This document shows, piece after piece, positions 37,593 to 46,746 of a DNA stretch of 64,000 bases. The stretch comes from Carthagonibacter sp032251515. GTDB taxonomy: Bacteria; Gemmatimonadota; Gemmatimonadetes; Palauibacterales; Palauibacteraceae. The notes beneath the pieces were generated by a model. The model ran no database searches, was not told where the DNA came from, and was given only the letters and a program-made list of their open reading frames with translations. The stretch spans positions 68,144 to 132,143 of the forward strand of contig JAVVDU010000002.1 of assembly GCA_032251515.1 (NCBI GenBank), in the 5' to 3' direction. Made by a program: the position numbers and the translations under genes. The first letter of the stretch is position 1, and every line of letters starts with the position of its first letter.

Positions 37593-38465
37593 TCACTCTC
37601 CGTCCCCGTCGAGCAGGGCACGCACGAGCTGCAGGTCTTCCCACGCGCGCCGCTTCCAGCCCGGGTTCCGCAGCAGGGCCGCCGGGTGGTACGTCGCGAC
37701 CAGCGTACGCCCCTCGAAGGGGTGCGGGCGCCCGCGCAGGCTGCCCAGCGAGCCGTCGACGCCGAGCAGGGTACGGGCCGCGAACGTTCCGAACGCCACC
37801 ACGACCGCGGGATCGACGAGAGCCACCTGGCGGCGCAGGAACGGGGAGCAGGCCTCGACCTCCTCCGGCGACGGGTTCCGGTTTCCCGGCGGACGGCACT
37901 TCAGGACGTTGCAGATGAACACGTCGCTCCTCGCCAGGCCGACGCTCCGCAGCAGGAGATCCAGAAGACGGCCCGCGGGTCCCACGAACGGGAGCCCCGT
38001 CTCGTCCTCCCGCTGCCCCGGCGCTTCGCCCACGCACACGACGCGCGCCCGCGGAGAGCCATCGGCGAACACGGGCTTCGTGCGGGTGGCATGAAGGCCG
38101 CAGCGGCGGCAGGCATCGGCCACCGCCCGAAGTTCCGGCAGCCCCGGCAGGGCGGCGATCTCCTCCGCGGTCGCCTCGCGGGCCAGCCGAGCCAGCTCCG
38201 CGTCGACCGGTGCGGGAGCCGGAACGGACGGCGGTCGTTCCCCCTCCGCCGCGACGTCCTTCGGTACGATCCCCTCCGACGCGGCGCCCTTCGGCGCGAC
38301 GGAGCCGGGGGCTTCCGCCGGGGCGTGGTCGGCGAGCGCCCGTACCCGGCGCAGCGCCTCCTCCCGACCTGCCGGCGTCACGAAGAGCTCGCGCTCGCCG
38401 AGCGCCCGCCGGTGCCGAAGCGCCGCCTCCAGGAGACGGGCGGGGTCCCGGCCGGGCACGGTCAC
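37593..38465 (-). CDS. Type-4 (iron-sulfur) uracil-DNA glycosylase
   Basis: Removes uracil from DNA, 290 residues. The catalytic domain starts near residue 105. It shows ACRRCGLHATRTKPVFADGSP with two cluster cysteines, the uracil site VCVGEAPGQREDETGLPFVG, the NVLKCRPPGNRNPSPEE motif with further cysteines, and the ATYHPAALLRNP histidine motif. The first 100 residues are a poorly conserved Ala/Pro/Glu linker, common in this family. The start is GTG at 38465, overlapping the coaBC stop as GTGA. Confidence 0.93.
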   Translation of the reverse strand: MTVPGRDPARLLEAALRHRRALGERELFVTPAGREEALRRVRALADHAPAEAPGSVAPKGAASEGIVPKDVAAEGERPPSVPAPAPVDAELARLAREATAEEIAALPGLPELRAVADACRRCGLHATRTKPVFADGSPRARVVCVGEAPGQREDETGLPFVGPAGRLLDLLLRSVGLARSDVFICNVLKCRPPGNRNPSPEEVEACSPFLRRQVALVDPAVVVAFGTFAARTLLGVDGSLGSLRGRPHPFEGRTLVATYHPAALLRNPGWKRRAWEDLQLVRALLDGDGE

Positions 38466-39673
38466 GAACCGGGCCGGAGTCGCGCCTCCAGCCGGTCGAG
38501 GAGGCGGTCGGCCACCTCCGGCTTGGGCAACAGCGGGAGCTCGTCCACGTTCCCGTCCGCATCGACCAGGGTGACGCGGTTCGTGTCCGCCTCGAACCCC
38601 TCCCCGGGACGGCCCGCGAGGTTCAGCGCGATAAGGTCCGCGCCCTTCCGCTCCAGCTTGCGGCGCACCCGGCCGATGTCTCGCTCCGTCTCGAGCGCGA
38701 ACGCCAGGGTCAGGACGCCGCCCGTCTTCCGCGCCTCCCGCGTCTCCTCGAGGAGATCCGGGGTCCGGCGGAGCGCCAGCGCGATCGATCCATCCCCGGC
38801 CTCCTCCTTGCGCCACTTCTCCGGGCGAGGCTCTGCGATCTCGAAGTCGCCCACCGCGGCTGCCATGAGCAACACGGATGCCCCGTCGAGCGCCGTCTCC
38901 AGCTCCCGCAGCATGTCCCGCGTCGTCTCCACCGGCACGAGTCGCGGGCCGAGCGGCGGCGGTGCCGCACCGGGCCCATGAATGCAAACGACCTCCGCGC
39001 CTCGCCGCCACGCCGAGGCGGCCAGCTCGAAGCCCATCCGCCCCGTCGAGCGATTTCCCAGGTAGCGGACGGGGTCGACGGCCGAACGGGTGGGTCCCGC
39101 CGTCACGACGACCTTCCGCCCGGCCAAAGACGACCCCGCTTCGAGACGGCGGCCGGCTTCGCGAAGGATCCGCTCCGGCTCGGCCATCCGTCCCGGGCCC
39201 GTCTCGTCCTCCGCCAGGGGGCCGTCCTCCGGCCCGCACAGGTGGACGCCCCGTGCCCGGAGAAGCTCGACGTTCGCGCGGGTGGCCGGATGCCGCCACA
39301 TGCGCGAGTTCATCGCCGGGCACGCGAGCACCGGGCACGCGGCCGCGAGGAGCGTGGCGGACGCCAGGTCTCCCGCCCTCCCCTGCGCCATGGCCGACAG
39401 CAGGTCCGCGGTCGCCGGGGCCACGATCGCGAGATCCGCGTCCCGCCCCAGCTCGATGTGGGCGAGCGGGCGCTCCCACAGGTCCCGGTGCACCGGGCGC
39501 CCCGCGAGGGCCTCGAAGGTCACAGGCCCCACGAAACGTTCCGCGGCACCGGTCATCAGCACGTCAACCGCCGCCCCCGCCTCGCGGAGGCGGCGCACCA
39601 GGATCACGCTCTTGTAGGCGGAGATGCCTCCCGACACGACCAGGAGGATGCGACGCCCGTCGAACGGCCTCAC
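38462..39673 (-). CDS. coaBC: Bifunctional phosphopantothenoylcysteine decarboxylase/ligase
   Basis: Two consecutive steps of coenzyme A synthesis, 403 residues. The CoaC flavoprotein half has LLVVSGGISAYKSVILVRRL at the start, the substrate histidine in LAHIELGRDADL, the VAPATADLLSAMA loop and the CPAMNSRMWRHPA lid near 120. The CoaB half begins near 190 with VVTAGPTRSAVDPVRYLGNR and a STGRMGFELA nucleotide loop. The start is GTG at 39673, ten bases after rpoZ. The lone lysine for ligase catalysis lies in the DLIALN region. Confidence 0.95.
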   Translation of the reverse strand: MRPFDGRRILLVVSGGISAYKSVILVRRLREAGAAVDVLMTGAAERFVGPVTFEALAGRPVHRDLWERPLAHIELGRDADLAIVAPATADLLSAMAQGRAGDLASATLLAAACPVLACPAMNSRMWRHPATRANVELLRARGVHLCGPEDGPLAEDETGPGRMAEPERILREAGRRLEAGSSLAGRKVVVTAGPTRSAVDPVRYLGNRSTGRMGFELAASAWRRGAEVVCIHGPGAAPPPLGPRLVPVETTRDMLRELETALDGASVLLMAAAVGDFEIAEPRPEKWRKEEAGDGSIALALRRTPDLLEETREARKTGGVLTLAFALETERDIGRVRRKLERKGADLIALNLAGRPGEGFEADTNRVTLVDADGNVDELPLLPKPEVADRLLDRLEARLRPGS

Positions 39674-39683
39674 GGAGAACGGC

Positions 39684-39902
39684 TCAGTCCGATGCGAGCC
39701 GGCGGCGGCTGATGAGGCGGAACTCGAGGTCCTCCGAAGCGAGCGCCTCGAGCGCCATCGTGGTCAGCTTCCGCGCCCCGTAGGGCGAATTCTCCAACGG
39801 CAGCACGTTCAGCTCGCGGGCGTACTTCGCCGCCACGAGCACGCCCATGTACTTGTCCGGCGCCTGCGGGACCAGGTCATCGGGACCGAATACCTTCGAC
39901 AC
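39684..39902 (-). CDS. rpoZ: RNA polymerase omega subunit
   Basis: A 72-residue protein with a KYMGVLVAAKYARELN helix, a NVLPLENSPYGARKLTTMALEAL core and a final RRRLASD, fitting the divergent, short omega subunits found next to gmk. It helps assemble RNA polymerase and, in many bacteria, forms a ppGpp site. Start is GTG at 39902. The gmk-rpoZ-coaBC order strongly supports the identification even though the sequence is divergent. Confidence 0.88.
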   Translation of the reverse strand: MSKVFGPDDLVPQAPDKYMGVLVAAKYARELNVLPLENSPYGARKLTTMALEALASEDLEFRLISRRRLASD

Positions 39903-39918
39903 TTGTCCTTCTCCTTGT

Positions 39919-40578
39919 TCAGCGAGAACATCCGGCGCCGGAGACCGGCTCCAGCGCCTCCTTCAACCTCCGGATCCGCGCCGCGAGGGCCTCGGAGCTC
40001 CGTTCGGAGCGGCAGCCCTCCGCGGTGAGAATCGCCTCCACCACGGCCACGGTCCGGTCAAGATCGTCGTTCACGATCACGAAGTCGAACGTTCCGACGG
40101 CTTCGAGCTCCGCCAGCGCCGTCCGCATGCGGCGCCGCACCGCTTCGCCGTCCTCGCTGCCGCGTCGCCGCAGGCGCCGCAGCAGCTCCTCGGCGCTCGG
40201 CGGAAGCAGGAACACGAGCACGGCATCCGGCTCCCGCGACCGGACCTGCGCCGCCCCCTGCACGTCGATGTCCAGCAGGAGGTGCCGGCCCGCAGACCGC
40301 GCCTCGGCCAGGTTTTCCCGCGGCGTGCCGTACAGTTCGCCGTGCACCTCGGCCCACTCGAGCAGCGCGTCCGTCTCGATCAGCGCCTCGAAGGCCGGAC
40401 GGGACAGGAAACGGTAGTCCCGCCCGTCCTGCTCTCCGGTCCGCGCCGCCCGCGTCGTCGCGGACACCGAGAAGAAGACGTCCCGGCGCCGTTCCACGAG
40501 GCGGCGGCAGACCGTCGTCTTGCCGCCGCCGGACGGCCCGGCGACGACCAGCGCGAGCCCCCCCGCCTCTTTCGTCAC
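39919..40578 (-). CDS. gmk: Guanylate kinase
   Basis: Phosphorylates GMP to GDP, 219 residues. Walker A reads VVAGPSGGGKTTVCRRL near 11. The GMP-binding region has FSVSATTRAARTGEQDGRDYRFLS near 36 and LLEWAEVHGELYGTPRENL near 72. LLLDIDVQGAAQVR near 100 and VFLLPPSAEELLRRL follow, with the RMRTALAELE lid. Start is GTG at 40578, overlapping the yicC stop as GTGA. Confidence 0.97.
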   Translation of the reverse strand: MTKEAGGLALVVAGPSGGGKTTVCRRLVERRRDVFFSVSATTRAARTGEQDGRDYRFLSRPAFEALIETDALLEWAEVHGELYGTPRENLAEARSAGRHLLLDIDVQGAAQVRSREPDAVLVFLLPPSAEELLRRLRRRGSEDGEAVRRRMRTALAELEAVGTFDFVIVNDDLDRTVAVVEAILTAEGCRSERSSEALAARIRRLKEALEPVSGAGCSR

Positions 40579-41456
40579 TCCACGTTCTCGATCTGCTCGC
40601 GCAGCGTCTCGAGCTCGTTCTTCGCCTCGACCACCTGCCGCGCGATGCCGGCGTCGTTCGCCTTCGAGCCGATCGTGTTGATCTCGCGCAGCAACTCCTG
40701 GCTCAGAAACCCGAAGCGCTTCCCGACCGGCTCCTCCTCCGGGAGGTCCAGAAGCTCCTCGAACGCCGCCAGGTGTGCCCGAGCCCGGACGATCTCCTCA
40801 CGTACGTCCCAACGGTCCGCGAGGATGGCGATCTCGCGCGCCAGGCGGTCTTCGTCCACGTGCAGCTCTCCCGTGAGCTCCGCCACGGCCTGGCGCAACC
40901 TGTCACGCTCCGCCTCCAGACGCTGCGGGGCCGCCTGCTCCGCCGCCTTCACGCGCTCGCCGATCGCCGCGAGCCGCGCCCGCAGCTCCTCGGCGAGACG
41001 GGCCCCTTCGCGCCGGCGCATCTCGAGGAGCTCCTCGAGGGCCCTCGCCGCGGCCGCAGCCAGCACCCCGGGGTCCGCCCCCTCCTCCGCGTCCGCATCC
41101 CCTTCCACGAGGACCCCGTCCAGCTGGGCCACCAGCGACAGGTCCGGCTCGCCGACGATCCCGTGCTCGTCGCGCAGCCGGCGAAACAGGGCCAGGTACG
41201 CGTCGAGGCACGCCACATCGACGGCCGGCCCGGTCGTGACCGCGGTGGTCTCGCCGCGCACCGTCACGTCCACGTGCCCGCGCGACAGCCGGGCGTGAAG
41301 GACCTCGCGTATCGCCTCTTCGGCCGGCTCGGCCCAGTGCGGAAGCCGGAAGTTCAGCTTCAGGTGCCGCGAGTTCACCGAGCGCAACTCGAGGCTCCCC
41401 CGCACGCCGTCCGCCTCGAAGGCGGCCGACCCGAATCCCGTCATGCTGCGGATCAT
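40575..41456 (-). CDS. yicC: YicC family endoribonuclease
   Basis: YicC proteins are endoribonucleases that act on small RNAs and mRNAs. The product is 293 residues, the normal length. It begins MIRSMTGFGSAAFEADG, has ELRSVNSRHLKLNFRLP near 25, then a long charged coiled helix region, and ends with the family block GKRFGFLSQELLREINTIGSKANDAGI followed by EAKNELETLREQIENVE. ATG at 41456 is only eight bases from the -10 box, so the message probably has no leader. First gene of the 12-gene run ending at comF. Confidence 0.94.
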   Translation of the reverse strand: MIRSMTGFGSAAFEADGVRGSLELRSVNSRHLKLNFRLPHWAEPAEEAIREVLHARLSRGHVDVTVRGETTAVTTGPAVDVACLDAYLALFRRLRDEHGIVGEPDLSLVAQLDGVLVEGDADAEEGADPGVLAAAAARALEELLEMRRREGARLAEELRARLAAIGERVKAAEQAAPQRLEAERDRLRQAVAELTGELHVDEDRLAREIAILADRWDVREEIVRARAHLAAFEELLDLPEEEPVGKRFGFLSQELLREINTIGSKANDAGIARQVVEAKNELETLREQIENVE

Positions 41457-41464
41457 AGCCGACA

Positions 41465-41494
41465 AGAATAGCTCCCGTGCCCGTGTTCCGTCAA
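41465..41494 (-). promoter_or_regulatory. Promoter of the yicC-comF operon, predicted leaderless start
   Basis: On the minus strand TTGACG (41489-41494) is followed after 18 bases by TATTCT (41465-41470), five and four matches to the sigma-70 consensus. Transcription would start six to eight bases later, which is at or right next to the yicC ATG at 41456. There is no Shine-Dalgarno sequence before that ATG, in keeping with a leaderless message. This is the clearest promoter in the window. Confidence 0.65.
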
Positions 41495-41585
41495 CGCGAG
41501 GACGCCTTGCCCCATGGCGGCTCCGTACGCCGTACGCGCTTGCACCAGAGAGTTTTAGGGCACCCATTGCCTCGTCGGCGGAGCG

Positions 41586-43526
41586 TCATCCCCGGAACTC
41601 CCACTTCAGCCCGAACACCGAGCGGCGCGTCTGGAACGGCAGATCGGACAGGTCCTGGCCGGCCCGGTTCGCCATGTTGTCGAAGCGCCAGAACAGGAGA
41701 GCGTCCAGGATCCGGATCCCGAGGTGAAAGTCGAAGAATGTGACTTCGCCGACGGATTGCTCGGCGCCGGTGGCCTCCGTCGCGGCCAGGGAGGACGGGA
41801 CCCGCATCGCCGACCGGTAGTTCCAGCCGACGCCCAGGCGGAGTTCCAGGTTTCCCTCGAAGAACTCGTCCACGAGCGAGACCTCTCCGCGCGACAGGTA
41901 GCGCGGCAGGTAGAACACCGCCTGCCCGGCGTCCGCCTCCTGGAACCGGAAGAACCCGGCCGCACGGATCGGGGCAAGTCCGGGCAGCAGCCACGACAGG
42001 GGCACGACGGGGACGTCCGCTCCCCCCTCCAGCGCCGTGACGTCGGCCGGGCCGGCCGGCTCGAACAGCCGGTCGAACACGGCACCGAACGGGAGCTGCC
42101 GATCGAGGCTCTGCCGCTCGGCGAGACCGTACAGCGCGAACCCGTCCCGGCGCAGCTCCAGCCGGCCGGTCACGGCATCGAACTCCAGCGAGTCGGCCCG
42201 GTCGAACGGCAGGTAGGGCACGCCGCGCGTGCCCGTGGCGCCCTCGCCGCGCAGCGTGACCCCGAGAGGCAGGGCGAGCGCCAGACCGCCGCGCAGTTCC
42301 GTCGCATCGAACTCCTCCCACGACGCGGCCCGTACGGCGACGTCCAGCGAGAGCGGACCGGCGACGCGCCCCCCGGCCTCCACGTCGACCTGGATGTCCG
42401 GGTGGGCGGCGCCCTCCCAGGACGCGATGGCCGCCCTCGCCCACGCGCGCTCCCAGCGCCCCGCCAGCGCGAGTCCCCCGCTGCCCACGGTGAAGTCGAG
42501 AGAGTCGCCGGCCTCGGGGGGAAGATCGTCGCGCTGCCAGCCCGTCTCCCCGCCGTGCGCCTCGAGCTGCAGTCCCCGGCCGAGCTCCAGGCGTCCCCGC
42601 AGGAACAGCTCGGTGCGCGAGATCTCGACGAACTCCACCACGTCCCGCTCGAGGCTCTCGTTCTGGAGATGGAGCTCGATCCCGGACCCGCCTTCCCCGG
42701 GAACCCATTCGAAGTTCGCCCAGAAGTTGAAGCCGCTCGATTCCGGCTGGCCGTCGACGTCGAGGAGATCCACCGCCGCCGACGCATGCAGGTGGTCTCC
42801 GAACCCGTTGTCGAACACGAGCCGCAGGCTCTCGAGACCCGGGTCTCCGCTCCCCCCCTCGATCCGCGAGTAGGCCTCGCGCTCGTCGCGCGACAGGGTG
42901 GTGATCTCCACCGTCCAGCCGGTGGCGCCCTGCAGCAGCCGGACGCCGTGGACGTAGGCCAGCGGAAACCGTGTCAGGTCCGGCTGTCCCCCGTCCATGG
43001 CCGTCACCTCCCGGCCGTCGACGCGGACGGTCAGGAAGCCGGGGCCGAACACGCCCGACAGCGCGTGCGCGGGTCCGCCGAAGAACGTGGCCCGCACCCC
43101 CGTGACGCTCGACATCTCCTGCACGAGTTCGAGCAGGTTGAGGGCGTGGCTCCGCAGGATCCGGTCGCGGTTCCACGTGACGACGGCCCGGGAGGACGTC
43201 GCGGCGGGGATCTCGGGCGGAAACGCGAGTCGGGCCGGCGGCCGCTCGGGCACGCTGTCCTGCAGCGTCCCCTCCAGGGGGCCCTCGAGGGGGGCGACCT
43301 CTCCATCGGGCGCGCCGGCCGCGGCCGGCCGAACCGAGTCCGGCCGCGCGGCCGCCGCGGTGTCCGGATCCGCAGCGTCGGCCGTGTCCCGCGCCGCGGG
43401 CTCCTGGGCCGCTGCCGGATCGCCGGTGACGACCAGCGCCGCGACCGTCAGAAGCGCGGGGAGCGCGGCGGAGCGGAGCCGCGCCCCCCTCCCCGCGCTC
43501 CCCTGCGTCCGGCGCGGTCCCATCAT
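41586..43526 (-). CDS. Outer-membrane barrel protein with TonB-receptor-like plug region
   Basis: A 646-residue exported protein. The signal peptide ends at AAAQE near residue 40 and is followed by a low-complexity Ala/Asp/Pro linker to about 95. Residues 110-200 resemble a TonB-receptor plug (LNLLELVQEMSSVTGVRATFF, VRVDGREVTAMDGGQ, RFPLAYVHGVRLLQGATG). The rest alternates aromatic and polar residues like a beta barrel and ends in SVFGLKWEFRG. There is no clear TonB box or CarboxypepD domain. The barrel is shorter than in typical receptors, so it may be a plug-bearing porin-like protein of unknown cargo. It follows icd by 34 bases. Confidence 0.75.
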   Translation of the reverse strand: MMGPRRTQGSAGRGARLRSAALPALLTVAALVVTGDPAAAQEPAARDTADAADPDTAAAARPDSVRPAAAGAPDGEVAPLEGPLEGTLQDSVPERPPARLAFPPEIPAATSSRAVVTWNRDRILRSHALNLLELVQEMSSVTGVRATFFGGPAHALSGVFGPGFLTVRVDGREVTAMDGGQPDLTRFPLAYVHGVRLLQGATGWTVEITTLSRDEREAYSRIEGGSGDPGLESLRLVFDNGFGDHLHASAAVDLLDVDGQPESSGFNFWANFEWVPGEGGSGIELHLQNESLERDVVEFVEISRTELFLRGRLELGRGLQLEAHGGETGWQRDDLPPEAGDSLDFTVGSGGLALAGRWERAWARAAIASWEGAAHPDIQVDVEAGGRVAGPLSLDVAVRAASWEEFDATELRGGLALALPLGVTLRGEGATGTRGVPYLPFDRADSLEFDAVTGRLELRRDGFALYGLAERQSLDRQLPFGAVFDRLFEPAGPADVTALEGGADVPVVPLSWLLPGLAPIRAAGFFRFQEADAGQAVFYLPRYLSRGEVSLVDEFFEGNLELRLGVGWNYRSAMRVPSSLAATEATGAEQSVGEVTFFDFHLGIRILDALLFWRFDNMANRAGQDLSDLPFQTRRSVFGLKWEFRG

Positions 43527-43560
43527 CCGGGTCCTTACCGCCGCACCCGACCGCGGCCGC

Positions 43561-44817
<1,257 letters not shown>

Positions 44818-44955
44818 TCTCGCCTCTCGTGCCGTTCGGTGTCGGTTGCTCGTGCGGGCGTCGGACGACGGCCCGGAATTGAACTCGTGGCCCGCGTTCC
44901 GGCCAGCGGGTCGCGCGTTGCGGCGGTTCGGAGCTTCGTCCGCCGGCAAAGCGAC

Positions 44956-44989
44956 GGGCGCCTCGCCGGGCCTGGCCGGCGAGGCGCCC
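44956..44989 (-). terminator. Strong hairpin between the 83-residue gene and icd
   Basis: A perfect 14-base stem (44956-44969 with 44976-44989) and a six-base loop, entirely G/C-rich, lie 32 bases after the stop of the small gene and about 140 bases before icd. On the minus strand it is followed by a short TTT. It most likely ends the small gene's transcript, so icd would need its own promoter; I could not identify a convincing one. Confidence 0.6.
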
Positions 44990-45021
44990 GCGGAACGAAG
45001 CGTCCCTGTCGCCTCCGTGTC

Positions 45022-45273
45022 TTAGCGGATCGCCGGGTCCGGCTCGGCGATTTCGAAGTGACCGAGCAGAGCGTCCGGCGTGAGCGCCTCGAACGAACCC
45101 GAAGGCAGCCGGATCCGCCGCTGCGGCTCGGCGGGGTCCGAAAAACAGACGAAGATCACTGATTCCCGGTCCTCCACGCTCCCGGCGTCTTCCGGATCGG
45201 GCCAGAAGACGTCCCGGGACGCGAGCCACGCCTTCCACCGGCGGCCGTCATCATCGCGGAAATGCCTGGTCAT
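45022..45273 (-). CDS. 83-residue soluble protein of unknown function
   Basis: Starts MTRHFRDDDGRRWKAWLASRD with a good GGTGGGG site before ATG. It contains strands such as ESVIFVCFSDPAEPQRRIRLPSG and a C-terminal helix SFEALTPDALLGHFEIAEP. It is acidic, with no signal peptide or membrane helix. The small strand-loop-strand layout with a terminal helix could be a compact regulatory or adaptor domain, but I do not recognise it. It is transcribed alone: a promoter-like dyad lies upstream and a strong hairpin downstream. Confidence 0.75.
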   Translation of the reverse strand: MTRHFRDDDGRRWKAWLASRDVFWPDPEDAGSVEDRESVIFVCFSDPAEPQRRIRLPSGSFEALTPDALLGHFEIAEPDPAIR

Positions 45274-45603
45274 CCCCACCTCTTGTCCTTTGGGAAGATT
45301 CTCGCGCCCGCGTCGGGCCCGAGACGATGAAATATACCGGTGGCGCACCGACGTGTCCACCGGCGGAAGTGTCGCTCGAAATTGGTTGACCGGACCGTCA
45401 TATCTCCTTGATCCACTCACATCTGTACGAACAAGCTCACGAGCCGGCCGAGCCCGGCCGCTCCTGCCGCCGGCCATGCTCCCGGCCCGCCCCCGGCCGC
45501 TCCGGCCCCGTTTCCCGCGAGCCGTCGCCGGGGTAGACTGAGCCTAGAACCCCGGCCGGTTCACCCGGTTCCGGCACCCGAGGCCTCATCCCGGAGGAGA
45601 CAG
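45274..45603. other. 330-bp divergent intergenic region, no gene seen
   Basis: This spacer separates the minus-strand 83-residue gene from the plus-strand DUF1028 gene. Its left third is unusually AT-rich for this genome and holds the promoter-like element at 45331-45363. A plus-strand TTGACC near 45386 has no good -10 partner. The right part is very GC-rich and ends in a strong GGAGGAGAC ribosome site for the DUF1028 gene. I find no tRNA, small RNA or open frame with coding character in it. Confidence 0.6.
45331..45363 (-). promoter_or_regulatory. TATATT box next to a 7-bp inverted repeat; candidate promoter-operator
   Basis: On the minus strand TATATT (45331-45336) matches the -10 consensus at five of six positions and lies about 58 bases before the 83-residue gene. 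Directly upstream, CCGGTGG (45337-45343) and CCACCGG (45357-45363) form a 7-13-7 inverted repeat that fills the space where the spacer and -35 would be. No good -35 is present, as is common where an activator or repressor binds. Protein binding is inferred. Confidence 0.4.
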
Positions 45604-46635
45604 ATGACCGCGACCCGCCCCATGCTCCTGCTGCTCGGCGCCCTCGCGGCCGCTCCGGCCGCGTCGGCTCAGGATGCGACGGACGCGGCGGGAGACCGGT
45701 CGCGCACGCCGCGCGCCGTGCGCCCGGCCCACACGTATTCGATCGTGGCGCGCGACCGGGAGACCGGGGAGCTGGGGGTCGCGGTGCAGTCGCACTGGTT
45801 CTCGGTCGGCTCCAACGTCGTGTGGGCCGAGAGCGGCGTGGGGGCGATCGCGACGCAGAGCTTCATCGACCCGTCCTACGGCGCCGTGGGGCTCGAGATG
45901 CTGCGCGCCGGCCGGTCGGCGGCGCAGACGCTGGCGGGTCTCGTGGCGGCCGACCCCAGCCCGGAGGTCCGGCAGGTGGGGATCGTGGACGCCGCGGGCG
46001 GCACGGCCGCCCACACGGGCGCGCTGGCGATCCGTCATGCCTGCCACCACGAGGGCGACGGCTTCACGGTGCAGGCGAACCTGATGCACCATCCCACGGT
46101 GTGCGATGCGATGGTGCAGGCCTGGGAGAGCGGCGACGGAGATCTCGCCGAGCGCCTGATGTCAGCCCTGGAGGCGGCCGAAGCGGAGGGCGGAGACATC
46201 CGCGGCCGCCAGTCCGCCGCCCTGCTGGTGGTGGCGCCGCATCCCTCCGGTCGTCCCTGGGCGGATCGCCGGTTCGACCTGCGGGTGGAAGACCACGAGG
46301 AACCGCTCGTGGAGCTGCGCCGCCTGCTTGGCGTGGCGCGCGCCTACCTGCACATGAACGAGGGCGACGAGCGGCTGACGCGGGGCGACGTGGACGGCGC
46401 GGTGGAGGAGTACCGGAAGGCGGAGGCGCTGCTGCCGGGAGAGTCGGAGCCGATCTTCTGGCACGCGGTCACGCTGGCGAGCGTGGGCCGGGTCGAGGAG
46501 AGCCTGCCGCTGTTCGCCGAGTCGTTCGCCATGCGGCCGGAATGGCGCGAGCTCGTGCCCCGGCTCGGAGACGCGGATCTTCTCCCGGACGACCCGGGCC
46601 TCGTGGAGCGCATCCTCTCGGCGGCCGCTCCCTGA
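45604..46635 (+). CDS. Exported DUF1028 protein with C-terminal TPR-like region
   Basis: A 343-residue protein with a signal peptide (MLLLLGALAAAPAASA, cleavage near residue 23). Residues 42-240 are the DUF1028 domain: HTYSIVARDRETGELGVAVQSHWFSVG, then ESGVGAIATQSFIDPSYG, GLEMLRAGRSAAQTL and the HTGALAIRHACHHEGDGFTVQANLM region. This Ntn-hydrolase-like fold is predicted to be a peptidase or amidase. The last 80 residues form two TPR-like helix pairs (YLHMNEGDERLTRGDVDGAVEEYRK). A GGAGGAGAC site precedes the ATG. Substrate unknown; it may act in the periplasm. Confidence 0.88.
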   Translation: MTATRPMLLLLGALAAAPAASAQDATDAAGDRSRTPRAVRPAHTYSIVARDRETGELGVAVQSHWFSVGSNVVWAESGVGAIATQSFIDPSYGAVGLEMLRAGRSAAQTLAGLVAADPSPEVRQVGIVDAAGGTAAHTGALAIRHACHHEGDGFTVQANLMHHPTVCDAMVQAWESGDGDLAERLMSALEAAEAEGGDIRGRQSAALLVVAPHPSGRPWADRRFDLRVEDHEEPLVELRRLLGVARAYLHMNEGDERLTRGDVDGAVEEYRKAEALLPGESEPIFWHAVTLASVGRVEESLPLFAESFAMRPEWRELVPRLGDADLLPDDPGLVERILSAAAP

Positions 46636-46650
46636 GCGAGCCGCCGGTCG

Positions 46651-46746
46651 TCATCCCTCGTCCGGCGGAAGGCGACAGGCGAAGGCGAAGCCGGCTCCCA
46701 TGCCGGCGATGAGGACGGCGAGCAGGGCCGTGACGAAGATGTACAT
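46651..46746 (-). CDS. 31-residue single-helix membrane microprotein
   Basis: ATG at 46746 is preceded by GGGAGAGAAGC, a good ribosome site. The product is one hydrophobic helix (MYIFVTALLAVLIAGMGAGF) and a short charged tail ending RLPPDEG. It lies antisense between two plus-strand genes and overlaps neither. Its size, the single helix and the strong start site are what a real membrane microprotein would show, but it is too short to be certain. Confidence 0.5.
   Translation of the reverse strand: MYIFVTALLAVLIAGMGAGFAFACRLPPDEG

Noticed and set aside
36219..38981. 920-codon plus-strand frame opposite dnaB, the uracil glycosylase and coaBC
   Set aside because: Spans three genes with confirmed motifs on the other strand and has no recognisable domain.
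45385..45413. Plus-strand TTGACC as the DUF1028 promoter
   Set aside because: No acceptable -10 at 16-18 bases, and it lies more than 200 bases from the gene.
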